From positions 1 to 64,000 of the forward strand of contig NZ_JANQCD010000026.1 in NCBI RefSeq assembly GCF_026672275.1: a stretch of DNA of 64,000 nucleotides, written 5' to 3'. Every line of letters begins with the position of its first letter. Within the stretch, counting starts at the first letter, position 1. The DNA comes from Marinifilum sp. D737 (GTDB taxonomy: Bacteria; Bacteroidota; Bacteroidia; Bacteroidales; Marinifilaceae). The position numbers and the translations under genes were made by a program. Below the pieces are notes generated by a model, which made no database searches, was not told the origin of the DNA, and was given only the letters and a program-made list of their open reading frames with translations. Shown in pieces: positions 17,728 through 26,935 of the stretch.

Positions 17728-18708
17728 TTATTTTTTCTTGAAGATATTCAGATTTGGTTTCTTAGGTAATTTGATCTTTAGAAACGATAAATATGACGAT
17801 GTGTGTCTGTCTATCTTCTGATCGTAAACATCTGCAATGGTAATCATGATTCCTGTTTCTTCAACATCACCAAAGTGCGTGTTCACTGCAGTGCCAAAAC
17901 ATTTCATCGTTGGCGATAAACCCATGTAAGCATTGATAAGAGGAGGAATATTTTCTCCATTTTTTCTTACATTTTGTGATAAGATTTTATAATTCTCATC
18001 GAAAGTTTCACCGCAAAAATCTTTCGCCAATTGCTCTTCATCCATGTTTGTTTGAAGCGGAGTAGTTGGCCAGGCCAATTTTTCTACATCATTAAACATT
18101 TTGTTCATGAAATACAGAATGTGATTTCTTGCATCTCTATTGTAATCAGGATACATGGTAACCTTGCCAAAGAAATATTTAATTTCAGGATAATCAACAA
18201 TTAAAGCACCAAGTCCATCCCATAAATTATCTAAAGCATACAAGCTTTTTCTTCCTTTTTTAATTGATTGATAATCCGGCTGAACAAAAGAACGGCCAAG
18301 CTCAATCATGTGTGGCATATAATTCTTTTTAAAATCATCTGAGAAGTTAAAAAGTCTCGATGTTGCCAAATAGATATCTCCATTTTCATCAACAGGAGCT
18401 TCGCTACACAAAATATAACGATAACCACCTAAAATTTCTTTGGCTTTAGGATCCCAAACAACTAATTGGTGATACGGTTTTTCATCAATGTCGAATTTAT
18501 CGATATCAAGCTCTTTACCGGTACCGCCACCAGCTTTTCTAAAAGTAATTTCTCTTAATCGACCAACCTCTTTCATTAAGTTAGGCGAGTCGTGATGAGT
18601 AAAGCAATAGATTTCATTAGACCCCTTGTTGGTCTTGCGCACAAATCTCTCTTCTGTTAGCTCCTTTTCAAGCTCTTCTCTTGGTACAGGGGGTATAATT
18701 TCTTTCAT
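17728..18708 (-). CDS. GNAT N-acyltransferase, GlsB-like (glycine lipid synthesis)
   Basis: A 326-residue GNAT-fold acyltransferase of the hemolysin/autoinducer-like group (LREITFRKAGGGTGKELDIDKFD, YRYILCSEAP, IELGRSFVQPDYQ). This group uses acyl-ACP or acyl-CoA to acylate amino acids. In Bacteroides, GlsB makes N-acyl-glycine from 3-hydroxyacyl chains and GlsA then O-acylates it to glycine lipids. The next upstream gene on the same strand is a PlsC-like acyltransferase, the expected GlsA partner. Assignment rests on family resemblance and this pairing. The 126 bp gap between the two leaves room for a separate promoter. Confidence 0.82.
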   Translation of the reverse strand: MKEIIPPVPREELEKELTEERFVRKTNKGSNEIYCFTHHDSPNLMKEVGRLREITFRKAGGGTGKELDIDKFDIDEKPYHQLVVWDPKAKEILGGYRYILCSEAPVDENGDIYLATSRLFNFSDDFKKNYMPHMIELGRSFVQPDYQSIKKGRKSLYALDNLWDGLGALIVDYPEIKYFFGKVTMYPDYNRDARNHILYFMNKMFNDVEKLAWPTTPLQTNMDEEQLAKDFCGETFDENYKILSQNVRKNGENIPPLINAYMGLSPTMKCFGTAVNTHFGDVEETGIMITIADVYDQKIDRHTSSYLSFLKIKLPKKPNLNIFKKK

Positions 18709-18834
18709 TCTAAAGTGGTGTTAATCCTAAGTAGGATGGTTTTATTTTTGGTTTTAATGGGCAATGAAATTAATCACTAATCGAAACAAATAATATTAAT
18801 GTTATTTAATTTTTGATAAAAGTAATTTTCGTTT

Positions 18835-19665
18835 TTAGTGATCTGCAAGTTTGTAAGATTCTCTTTTCATTTTGTCGGCCCACTTATCATACGATAAGCT
18901 CTTATCAAAAGTTTTATAAGAAACAGGCTTTCCAATTCTGACTGTAAATGTTTTGCCTCTTTGCTTAAATAGTTCGTTTGGCAAATATAACATTTCCAAA
19001 TTAGATTTTAATCCAAAGAATTTTCTCAAATTGGCTAAATTGTAGAAAAAGTTAGAGTTTCTGCCATCCATGTGTATGGGAACAATATCTCTTTTGTGCT
19101 TTATTGCTTTTGCAATAAAGCTTTTCTTCCATTCTAAATCCTCAATTTTTCCCTTTTGTTTTCGTGAAACTAAACCTGCAGGAAATGTTAGGATAGTAGA
19201 ATCGGATTGATATGCACTCTCTAATAAAATTGCAGCAGCTTTTGCTTGTCCTCCATGTTTGTTTATTGGAATAAATACATCGCTTAGGTTTTTGATATTC
19301 ATTAAGATATCATTTACCAAGAACCTGATGTTGCTAAATTCTTTTCCAAATATGCTAATTAGAATAATTCCATCGGGACCTCCAAGTGGATGATTGGAGG
19401 CAAATAAATATCTTCCGTTTTTATCGATATTTTCAAGCCCTTCAACTTTGAAATTGATATCGAGTTCTTCCAAAACACTATCGGCAAATTCAATGCCTTG
19501 TTTTTGATAATTTCTCGATAGAAAATCGTTGATTTCATCTTGATGAATGATACGTTTTAAATATCGCACAATAAAACCAGGAAGAAGTTTTGCCAGCTTT
19601 TCGCTTTTGCTTGCAAATACTTTTTCGATATCAATTTTCAAATAATTATCTGAATTACTTTCCAT
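18835..19665 (-). CDS. PlsC-like O-acyltransferase, GlsA-like (glycine lipid synthesis)
   Basis: A 276-residue lysophospholipid-acyltransferase-fold protein. The catalytic block is ASNHPLGGPDG: the histidine is followed by Asp six residues on, a spacing seen in the hemolysin-like acyltransferase subgroup rather than the strict HX4D of PlsC. The second block is FPAGLVSRKQKGKIED and the third is IVPIHMDGR. It probably O-acylates the hydroxyl of an N-acylated amino acid made by the downstream GNAT gene. It is divergent from mraZ across a 207 bp region. Confidence 0.82.
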   Translation of the reverse strand: MESNSDNYLKIDIEKVFASKSEKLAKLLPGFIVRYLKRIIHQDEINDFLSRNYQKQGIEFADSVLEELDINFKVEGLENIDKNGRYLFASNHPLGGPDGIILISIFGKEFSNIRFLVNDILMNIKNLSDVFIPINKHGGQAKAAAILLESAYQSDSTILTFPAGLVSRKQKGKIEDLEWKKSFIAKAIKHKRDIVPIHMDGRNSNFFYNLANLRKFFGLKSNLEMLYLPNELFKQRGKTFTVRIGKPVSYKTFDKSLSYDKWADKMKRESYKLADH

Positions 19666-19805
19666 AAAAGTTTAGCATAGATTATTTAGACCTGCAAATA
19701 TCGCAAATTTATTGCATTGTTAGTCCAATTTTAAGGACATAATAGACCTGTCTGCATAATAAATAATTGTTACAGCAAAGAAAAGTTATCAACAATACAA
19801 TAAAA

Positions 19806-19831
19806 GTGGGACTATGTGGTTGAAAGTGGGA
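19806..19831 (+). promoter_or_regulatory. MraZ operator: three direct repeats at 10 bp spacing
   Basis: GTGGGA (19806-19811), GTGGTT (19816-19821) and GTGGGA (19826-19831) recur with exact 10 bp phasing on one helix face. Known MraZ sites in E. coli and mycoplasmas are tandem GTGGG/TGGGA-type boxes with 10 bp period upstream of mraZ. The boxes overlap the -33 region of the putative mraZ promoter, so MraZ should repress its own operon. Confidence 0.85.
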
Positions 19832-19850
19832 GTTTTTTTCTCTAATTTTA
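19820..19850 (+). promoter_or_regulatory. Promoter of the dcw cluster (PmraZ)
   Basis: TTG at 19820-19822, 20 bp, then TAATTTTA at 19843-19850, one base off TAnnTTTG. The mraZ ATG follows 22 bp later. The -33 element sits among the MraZ boxes. Confidence 0.6.
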
Positions 19851-19872
19851 CAATTGTAAATCGGTTTTTTTA

Positions 19873-20337
19873 ATGCAAACATTCATAGGCGATTATAAAT
19901 GCAGATTAGACGCAAAAGGTCGTGTGTTGCTGCCTTCAGCGTTTCGGAAGCTTCTAAATGGAGATTCTGAGAATCGTTGTGTGCTTAGAAAAAACTTGCA
20001 TGACAAGTGTCTTGATTTGTATCCGATGAAAGAATGGGAAAGGCAAATTGAGATGGTTAGAGCCAGAGTAAATACCTTCAATAAAAAACATGCTGCTTTT
20101 ATGCGTGAATTTTACAGAGGTACTGCAGAGGTGCAAATTGATAGTAATGGAAGAATCTTAATTCCCAAAAAGTTTTTTGAGTTTGCAGGTTTTAGAAAGG
20201 ATATCACTTTAGCCGGGCAGGATGATAAGATCGAAATTTGGGATACTGAAGCCTACGAAAAACCAGCACTGTCAGACGATGATTTTAGCAGTCTGGCAAA
20301 TGAGATTTTAGGAGGGAGTATTAATCCTGAATTATAA
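19873..20337 (+). CDS. mraZ: Transcriptional regulator MraZ
   Basis: DNA-binding repressor that heads division/cell-wall clusters. Its 154 residues contain the two SpoVT-AbrB-like halves, each with the DXXXR signature: DAKGR near residue 13 and DSNGR near residue 91. Normal length. Upstream lie three GTGGGA-type boxes that fit autorepression. First gene of a collinear plus-strand dcw cluster running to about 37.07 kb. Confidence 0.96.
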   Translation: MQTFIGDYKCRLDAKGRVLLPSAFRKLLNGDSENRCVLRKNLHDKCLDLYPMKEWERQIEMVRARVNTFNKKHAAFMREFYRGTAEVQIDSNGRILIPKKFFEFAGFRKDITLAGQDDKIEIWDTEAYEKPALSDDDFSSLANEILGGSINPEL

Positions 20338-20401
20338 TTGATTTTGAGAAAAACATTGGCTTTCTTCGCGCTTGATTTAAATAGTGATTAAAAGATTAGA
20401 A

Positions 20402-21307
20402 ATGAGTGAATATCATATACCAGTTTTGTTGGATGAATGTATTGAGGGATTGAAAATCAATCCTGAGGGAATCTATGTGGATTTAACCTTTGGAGGAGGT
20501 GGTCACTCACGAGAAATATTGAAGCATTTAACTACTGGAAAATTGATCGGTTTTGATCAGGATGAAGATGCTGAAGCCAATGTTCCGGATGATGAAAATT
20601 TTATTTTCGTTCGTCACAATTTCAGATACTTCAAAAACTTTGTAAAGTACCTGGGGTATGAGAAGATCGATGGAATTTTAGCTGATTTAGGAGTTTCTTC
20701 TCACGAATTTGATGTTGCAGAGCGTGGTTTTTCTTTCCGTTTCGATGGTGATTTGGATATGAGGATGAACCAGAGTTCAGATTTTACGGCAGCTGATATT
20801 CTTAATGATTACGATGTTGAAGATTTGTTTAAGATTTTCAAAATGTATGGAGAAGTGAAGAATCCTGGTAAGTTGGTGAAATTGATTGAAAATTATCGCA
20901 AAGAGAACAATTTTGAAACCATTCAGCAGTTTAAAGAGGTGATCGCTCCATGTGTGCCAAAGTTTAAAGATCATAAATATTTGGCTCAGGTGTTTCAAGC
21001 ACTAAGAATTGAGGTGAACAAGGAAATGGATGTTCTCAAGGAAATGCTGGAGCAGTGTGCGGATGTATTGAAGCCTGAAGGTAGATTGGTAGTGATAACT
21101 TATCACTCGTTGGAGGATCGACTGGTGAAAAATTACATACGTGATGGTAAGTTTGAAGGAGGAGCTGAGAAAGATTTCTTTGGCAATGTTCAAACACCAC
21201 TGACAAGTGTAAATAGGAAAGTGATTTTGCCAGGCGAAGAAGAAATTGAAAGAAATGGCAGAGCAAGAAGTGCCAAGCTTCGAATTGCAAAACCAAATTT
21301 GAAATAG
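20402..21307 (+). CDS. rsmH: 16S rRNA (cytosine1402-N4)-methyltransferase RsmH (MraW)
   Basis: Methylates N4 of C1402 in the 16S rRNA decoding centre with SAM. Visible: YHIPVLLDECIEGL at the N-terminus, the SAM loop VDLTFGGGGHSREIL, GILADLGVSSHEFD, RGFSFRFDGDLDMRM and VITYHSLEDRLVKNY. The frame opens at 20384, but ATG 20402 (MSEYHIPVLL) is the standard family start. It is followed by the ftsL-like gene 1 bp after its stop. Confidence 0.97.
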   Translation: MSEYHIPVLLDECIEGLKINPEGIYVDLTFGGGGHSREILKHLTTGKLIGFDQDEDAEANVPDDENFIFVRHNFRYFKNFVKYLGYEKIDGILADLGVSSHEFDVAERGFSFRFDGDLDMRMNQSSDFTAADILNDYDVEDLFKIFKMYGEVKNPGKLVKLIENYRKENNFETIQQFKEVIAPCVPKFKDHKYLAQVFQALRIEVNKEMDVLKEMLEQCADVLKPEGRLVVITYHSLEDRLVKNYIRDGKFEGGAEKDFFGNVQTPLTSVNRKVILPGEEEIERNGRARSAKLRIAKPNLK

Positions 21308-21308
21308 C

Positions 21309-21689
21309 ATGTTTAGATTTAGAAAAAAATACAACGATTTTATAAGTCCTACCAAAGAACAGAAAGAGATTTCCAGTGCTTCGGTAAAGGATTTTATCGA
21401 CGGTAGTATTTTGACTAAATCGGCAGTTGTTCAGCAATTGCCATTTGTGCTTTTTTTGGTTTGTCTTGGTATTTTCTATATCAGTAATCGATATAAATCA
21501 GAAAAGGTTTATAGAGATATGGTTAGCCTTGAAAAGGAATTGAAAGATTTAAGATTCGAGTCGATTACAACGGCTTCGGATTTAATGTATATGAGTAAGC
21601 AATCGGAAGTTTTAAAACGAGTTCAAAAGGAAGGTTTGGGTTTGACTGAATCAACGGAACCTCCTGTAAAAATTTACATCGATAAATAG
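21309..21689 (+). CDS. ftsL: FtsL-like bitopic division protein
   Basis: A 126-residue protein with a cytoplasmic N-terminus of ~45 residues, one membrane helix (LPFVLFLVCLGIFYISNRY) and a periplasmic coiled-coil (EKVYRDMVSLEKELKDLRFE). Sequence identity in the FtsL family is low; assignment rests on topology and position between rsmH and ftsI. FtsL pairs with FtsB/FtsQ to activate FtsWI. Its TAG stop overlaps the GTG start of ftsI (TAGTG). Confidence 0.88.
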   Translation: MFRFRKKYNDFISPTKEQKEISSASVKDFIDGSILTKSAVVQQLPFVLFLVCLGIFYISNRYKSEKVYRDMVSLEKELKDLRFESITTASDLMYMSKQSEVLKRVQKEGLGLTESTEPPVKIYIDK

Positions 21690-23806
21690 TGCCAATAAAA
21701 AAAGATATCATATGGCGAGTTGGTTTGGTGTATGCAGTTGTAATGCTTTTTGCATTAATGATTGTAGGACGCGTTGTGACCTTACAATTGTTCGAAGGAG
21801 ATTATTGGAGAGGAAAGGCTCAAAAAATCTCACAACGAGATGTGATTGTTCGTGCCAATAGAGGAGATATTTGTGCTGAAGACGGTCGTATTTTAGCCAC
21901 TTCTTTGCCATATTATCAAATAAGAATGGACTTTAGAGCTTCAGGTTTAACCGATGAAGTATTTAAATCGAAAGTTGATTCCTTAGCTCTTTGTTTGTCA
22001 AGATTTTTCAATGACAAATCGAAGAATGAATATCGTAGATTCTTATGGAATTCAAAATACAAGAAAAAATCCAACCGTTATGTCCTGATTAATCGCCGTA
22101 AGGTAAATTACAATGAACTTAAGGTGATTAAAACTTTTCCATTGTTCCGATTGGGCAAAAACAAAGGAGGTTTAATTTGTGAACAAGAAAATAAACGGCA
22201 ACAACCTCATAGAAACCTAGCCACAAGAACCATTGGTTACCTGAATAAAGAGGATAACAACAAGTTGATTGGTAGAGTTGGCATGGAGGGTGCATTTGAA
22301 AGTGAGCTGAAAGGAGTTGATGGTGTCAGTATCATGCAAAAAATGTCGGGAAGATGGTTGCCTGTAAATATGGTGGAACCCAAGGATGGAAATGATCTGA
22401 TTACAACCATTGATGTCAATTATCAGGATGTGGCCGAGTCGGCTTTGTATCATCAGTTGGTCAAATATAATGCGCATCATGGATCAGCAATCTTAATGGA
22501 AGTGAAAACAGGAGCCATTAAAGCCATCGCCAACATTGGCTATGATGAGAAGAAAAAAGAGTATCGCGAGTTGTATAACTATGCTATTGGGGAGGCAACC
22601 GAACCTGGTTCAACCTTTAAGCTGGCATCTATGATGGCTTTGTTGGAAGATGGTTATGTTGGCCCAATGGATTCCGTTGATACTGGTAACGGAATTTACC
22701 GTTTTTACAATGCAAAAATGAGAGATTCTCATCATGGAGGATATGGAAAGATAACGGTTCAGGAAGCTTTTGAAAAATCTTCGAATGTTGGGATTTCGAG
22801 ATTGGTAGATGAGCACTATAAAAATAAACCAAGAGAATTTATTAATCGATTGTACGATTTTCGTTTAAATGAACCTCTTGGATTGGAAATTAGAGGTGAA
22901 GGTACGCCAAAAATAAAATATCCTGATGATCCAACCTGGTCCGGAATTTCATTGCCATGGATGTCCATAGGATATTCAGTGCATCAAACTCCATTACAAA
23001 CGCTAACTTTTTACAATGCAATTGCCAATGATGGTAAAATGATGAAACCGAAGTTTGTAAAAGAGATTAGATACCATGGTGAAGTGATCTCAAAGTTTGA
23101 TGAAGAAGTTTTAAAATCAAAAATTTGTTCAGGACAAACATTGGAAACCGTTCAGAATATGCTGGAAGGTGTAGTTTTGAGAGGAACAGCCAGGAACTTG
23201 AGAAATTCAAATTATAAGATTGCTGGAAAAACTGGTACAGCGCAAATTGCAGATGGCAAAAAAGGCTATGGTCATAAGGTTTATCAGGCATCATTTGTGG
23301 GCTATTTCCCTGCTGATGATCCTATGTACTCTTGTGTAGTAGTAATTAATCGCCCAAATAAAACGAAAGGGTTTTATGGAAATCAGGTTGCTGGTCCGGT
23401 TTTTAAATCAATTGCTGATAAGGTTTATGCAATGAGCTATTCCATGCATCCGGAAAGAAAAAATGAAGAAGAGGAAGGACCTAAAGTGCCAATTTCGCTT
23501 AACGGGAGCAAAGAAGATTTAGATTTGGTTTTTGATGATTTGAATATTGATATCACAAACCCGAAAATTCAAACAGAATGGGTCGTTACATCTCGTAAGG
23601 ACTCCGTGATTGAATACAAATACAGAAGAATAAAGAGCTTTTTGGTTCCGAATGTAAAAGGAATGGGAGTGCAAGATGCATTATATATATTGGAAAATGT
23701 AGGATTGAGAGTTCAAGTACGTGGAGTTGGTTCTGTTTCCAGACAATCTTTGCGTCCTGGTAGCAATTTCCGTTCGGGAGATAGAATAACTATTGATTTA
23801 TCTTAA
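21689..23806 (+). CDS. ftsI: Penicillin-binding protein 3 (FtsI) with C-terminal PASTA domain
   Basis: Septal peptidoglycan transpeptidase. One N-terminal membrane helix (LVYAVVMLFALMIVGRVV), a dimerisation/pedestal domain (RANRGDICAEDGRILATSLP), then the penicillin-binding domain with catalytic Ser in GSTFK (S308-K311), SSN in FEKSSNVG and KTG at 514-516 (AGKTGTAQ). The last ~60 residues form one PASTA domain (VPNVKGMGVQDALYILENVG), usual in Bacteroidota FtsI/SpoVD-type proteins of about 700 residues. The start is GTG at 21689, overlapping the ftsL stop by 1 nt; no ATG fits better. Confidence 0.95.
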   Translation: MPIKKDIIWRVGLVYAVVMLFALMIVGRVVTLQLFEGDYWRGKAQKISQRDVIVRANRGDICAEDGRILATSLPYYQIRMDFRASGLTDEVFKSKVDSLALCLSRFFNDKSKNEYRRFLWNSKYKKKSNRYVLINRRKVNYNELKVIKTFPLFRLGKNKGGLICEQENKRQQPHRNLATRTIGYLNKEDNNKLIGRVGMEGAFESELKGVDGVSIMQKMSGRWLPVNMVEPKDGNDLITTIDVNYQDVAESALYHQLVKYNAHHGSAILMEVKTGAIKAIANIGYDEKKKEYRELYNYAIGEATEPGSTFKLASMMALLEDGYVGPMDSVDTGNGIYRFYNAKMRDSHHGGYGKITVQEAFEKSSNVGISRLVDEHYKNKPREFINRLYDFRLNEPLGLEIRGEGTPKIKYPDDPTWSGISLPWMSIGYSVHQTPLQTLTFYNAIANDGKMMKPKFVKEIRYHGEVISKFDEEVLKSKICSGQTLETVQNMLEGVVLRGTARNLRNSNYKIAGKTGTAQIADGKKGYGHKVYQASFVGYFPADDPMYSCVVVINRPNKTKGFYGNQVAGPVFKSIADKVYAMSYSMHPERKNEEEEGPKVPISLNGSKEDLDLVFDDLNIDITNPKIQTEWVVTSRKDSVIEYKYRRIKSFLVPNVKGMGVQDALYILENVGLRVQVRGVGSVSRQSLRPGSNFRSGDRITIDLS

Positions 23807-23816
23807 AGAATAAGAT

Positions 23817-25274
23817 ATGAGTGTGAATATTAATGAACTTTTTAGTTCGGTTAAAATAGAAAGCCTAAAGGGGATGAGTGATGTTGAGATCAACAACATT
23901 CATTTTGATTCCCGAAAGGTAGAGGAAGGAGACCTGTTTGTAGCTTGCAGGGGTACTGTGAGTGATGGGCACAAGTATATTGCATCAGTAGAAGAGAAAG
24001 GTGTAAAAGTTGTTGTTTGTGAAGAGTTGCCAGAAGTTACAAACTCTGAAATTACATATATCATTGTTGAAGATTCATTGACTGTATTGTCTGAATTGGC
24101 ACACAATTACTACGGAAAACCAACACATGATATTCAACTGGTAGGTGTTACCGGTACAAATGGAAAAACAACAATTGCTACTTTATTGTATCGACTTTTC
24201 AAAAAGTTAGGGTACAAAGTGGGATTATTGTCAACGGTAAGAAATTATGTGGATGAGAAAGAAATTGCTGCTACTCATACCACTCCTGATCCATTGCAAT
24301 TAAATGCATTGCTTGCAGATATGGTTGCTGAAGGGTGTGAGTTTTGCTTTATGGAAGTAAGTTCACATGCAATTGATCAAAAACGAATTGGTGCATTGCA
24401 ATTTAAAGGAGGAATATTTACCAATATTACGCATGATCACTTGGATTATCACAAAACATTTGATGCGTACCTAAAAGTGAAGAAACGCTTTTTTGATGAT
24501 CTAGGTAAAACATCTTTTGCCATTACCAATGCTGACGACAAGAATGGAAAATTGATGCTGCAAAATACAAAAGCACATAAGTTTTTGTATTCATCGCGTT
24601 CTTTTGCTGATTTCAGATGTAAGATTTTGGAAAAGCACTTTACCGGAATGTTGATGGAGATTGATGGTGTTGAAACCTGGACCAATTTTATTGGTGACTT
24701 TAATGCACACAATTTATTGGCCGTATATGCAGCAGCCAGATTATTAAATCAGGAGAAGGAGGAAGTACTTCGTGGAATTAGCGAACTTACTTCGGTGGAC
24801 GGAAGGTTTGAGAGTATTATATCACCTGAAGGAATAATGGCTATTGTTGATTATGCCCATACTCCTGATGCTTTGAAAAATGTTTTAGAAACCATAGAGG
24901 CATTACGAACCAGAAACGAGCATGTGATAACTGTTGTTGGATGTGGTGGAGATAGAGACAAAACCAAGCGACCAACAATGGCAAAAATTAGTGCGAATTT
25001 AAGTGATAAGGTGATTTTGACTTCGGATAATCCAAGGTCGGAAGAACCGGATCAGATTATTTTGGATATGAAAGAAGGTGTTGATGCTAGTGACTTGAGA
25101 AAAGTTTTAGCAATTACCGATAGAAAAGAGGCCATTCGTACAGCTTGCATGTTGGCACAAAAAGGAGATATCATCCTGGTGGCAGGAAAAGGTCACGAGG
25201 ATTACCAGGAAATAAAAGGAGTGAAACATCATTTTGATGATAAAGAAGTAATACAAGAAATTTTTAAACTGTAG
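23817..25274 (+). CDS. murE: UDP-N-acetylmuramoyl-tripeptide synthetase MurE
   Basis: Adds the third amino acid to UDP-MurNAc-L-Ala-D-Glu. 485 residues with the Mur ligase ATP loop ([18 protein letters not shown]), the carbamylated-lysine region ([17 protein letters not shown]) and the motif SDNPRSEEP. The DNPR sequence is the meso-diaminopimelate recognition motif, so the peptidoglycan is probably mDAP type. The start lies 10 bp after ftsI. Confidence 0.97.
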   Translation: MSVNINELFSSVKIESLKGMSDVEINNIHFDSRKVEEGDLFVACRGTVSDGHKYIASVEEKGVKVVVCEELPEVTNSEITYIIVEDSLTVLSELAHNYYGKPTHDIQLVGVTGTNGKTTIATLLYRLFKKLGYKVGLLSTVRNYVDEKEIAATHTTPDPLQLNALLADMVAEGCEFCFMEVSSHAIDQKRIGALQFKGGIFTNITHDHLDYHKTFDAYLKVKKRFFDDLGKTSFAITNADDKNGKLMLQNTKAHKFLYSSRSFADFRCKILEKHFTGMLMEIDGVETWTNFIGDFNAHNLLAVYAAARLLNQEKEEVLRGISELTSVDGRFESIISPEGIMAIVDYAHTPDALKNVLETIEALRTRNEHVITVVGCGGDRDKTKRPTMAKISANLSDKVILTSDNPRSEEPDQIILDMKEGVDASDLRKVLAITDRKEAIRTACMLAQKGDIILVAGKGHEDYQEIKGVKHHFDDKEVIQEIFKL

Positions 25275-25276
25275 GT

Positions 25277-26530
25277 ATGTTTTATTATTTGTTCAGATAT
25301 TTAAATCAGTTAGATTTTCCGGGTGCTGGAATGTTCGATTACATTTCATTTCGTGCGTCAATGGCAATTATGTTGTCCTTGTTTATATCAACGGTATTTG
25401 GGAAGAAAATCATTTTATTACTTCAAAAACAACAAATTGGTGAAATCGTTCGTGATTTGGGTTTAGCTGGTCAGCTTGAGAAAAAAGGTACGCCTACAAT
25501 GGGAGGAATTATCATTATCATTTCGATTTTGATTCCTGTTCTACTTTTTGCAAAACTAGAGAATACCTATATTATTTTAATGGTGATCACAACTGTTTGG
25601 CTTGGTTTTATTGGCTTTGTTGATGATTACATCAAAGTATTCAAGAAAGACAAAGAAGGTTTAAAAGGGAGATTTAAGGTTGCAGGACAGATTGGACTTG
25701 GATTAATTGTTGGTCTTACTCTTTATTTGAGTGATGATGTTGTAGTTCGCGAAAAAGCGGATATTGACGAAATTGGAGTGCAGACAGAATTGGTGGATGA
25801 GGGTTTTACTTCGGAACAACCTGGCACAACCAGATTAACTACCGATGTTAAATCAACCAAAACAACCATTCCTTTTTTTAAAAATAATGAGTTTGATTAT
25901 GAATATCTGGTAAGTTTTGCAGGAGAACATGCTCCTAAATTGGCTTGGTTGGTGTTTATAATTATCACAATATTTATTGTTACTGCCGTTTCCAATGGTG
26001 CAAATATTACCGATGGATTGGATGGTTTAGCAACTGGATCATCAGCAATTATTGGAGCTACATTGGGGATTTTAGCCTATGTGTCGGGGCACGTTGTTTA
26101 TGCTGATTATTTGAATATCATGTATATTCCAAATTCTGGAGAGCTGGTAGTGTTTATTGCTGCATTTATTGGTGCAACCATTGGATTTATGTGGTACAAT
26201 TCATTCCCTGCGCAAGTATTTATGGGGGATACAGGCTCATTATCATTGGGTGGAATCATTGCAGTATTTGCAATAATTATTCATAAAGAATTGCTGATTC
26301 CTATTTTATGTGGAATCTTCCTGGTAGAGAATATTTCGGTAATGATGCAGGTGTCATGGTTTAAATATACCAGGAAGAAATATGGAGAAGGTCGAAGAAT
26401 ATTTAGAATGGCTCCATTGCATCATCACTACCAAATGAAGGGATATCCTGAACCAAAAATTGTAACTCGTTTCTGGATTATCGGAATTTTCCTTGCGGTG
26501 ATCACGATTGTAACACTTAAAATAAGATAA
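25277..26530 (+). CDS. mraY: Phospho-N-acetylmuramoyl-pentapeptide-transferase MraY
   Basis: Makes lipid I from UDP-MurNAc-pentapeptide and undecaprenyl phosphate in the inner membrane. About ten transmembrane segments; the motifs [34 protein letters not shown] and [12 protein letters not shown], and [15 protein letters not shown] near the end, are all present. At 417 residues it exceeds the ~360 of E. coli because of a soluble insertion (~155-225) seen in Bacteroidota. It starts 2 bp after murE. Confidence 0.97.
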   Translation: MFYYLFRYLNQLDFPGAGMFDYISFRASMAIMLSLFISTVFGKKIILLLQKQQIGEIVRDLGLAGQLEKKGTPTMGGIIIIISILIPVLLFAKLENTYIILMVITTVWLGFIGFVDDYIKVFKKDKEGLKGRFKVAGQIGLGLIVGLTLYLSDDVVVREKADIDEIGVQTELVDEGFTSEQPGTTRLTTDVKSTKTTIPFFKNNEFDYEYLVSFAGEHAPKLAWLVFIIITIFIVTAVSNGANITDGLDGLATGSSAIIGATLGILAYVSGHVVYADYLNIMYIPNSGELVVFIAAFIGATIGFMWYNSFPAQVFMGDTGSLSLGGIIAVFAIIIHKELLIPILCGIFLVENISVMMQVSWFKYTRKKYGEGRRIFRMAPLHHHYQMKGYPEPKIVTRFWIIGIFLAVITIVTLKIR

Positions 26531-26610
26531 TTTTTTAATGATTAAGGTTTAATGGTCAACTGAAAGAGAATGCCATAAAAGATAAAAGTTTTGTTTTTGC
26601 AATTCGAATA

Positions 26611-26925
26611 GTGAAAATGTTTAGGTATTTGATCGAAGAGAAAAAGGAATTTATACTATCGAAGCAATTTTTAAGATCAGGAACTAGCGTTGGAGCAATG
26701 ATTAGAGAAGCTGAATTTGCAGAAACAAAGAAGGATTTTATCCATAAAATGGCTATCGGACAGAAAGAGATTAATGAAACAATGTATTGGTTGAAACTTT
26801 TAAAAGAAACAGATTACTTGAGTTTGGATCAATATGAAAATATAAATAAAGATGCGGTGGAGATCATTAAACTAATTACAAGTATTATTAAATCTGCTAA
26901 AGCATCATTAAACATTAAAAACTAA
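26611..26925 (+). CDS. Four-helix bundle (S23-type) protein, start uncertain
   Basis: A small protein of the four-helix bundle/IVP family, best known from intervening sequences in 23S rRNA genes but also scattered in genomes of this phylum; cellular role unknown. Motifs: SKQFLRSGTSVGAMIREAE and DFIHKMAIGQKEINETMYWLKLL. The coordinates use the only standard start, GTG 26611. The open frame, however, continues upstream to 26542 and encodes LKENAIKDKSFVFAIRIV, which is what family N-termini look like. No ATG, GTG or TTG precedes it: the real start would have to be CTG 26560 or ATA, or the 5' end has decayed. It interrupts an otherwise standard mraY-murD junction. Confidence 0.78.
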   Translation: MKMFRYLIEEKKEFILSKQFLRSGTSVGAMIREAEFAETKKDFIHKMAIGQKEINETMYWLKLLKETDYLSLDQYENINKDAVEIIKLITSIIKSAKASLNIKN

Positions 26926-26935
26926 GCATTATACA

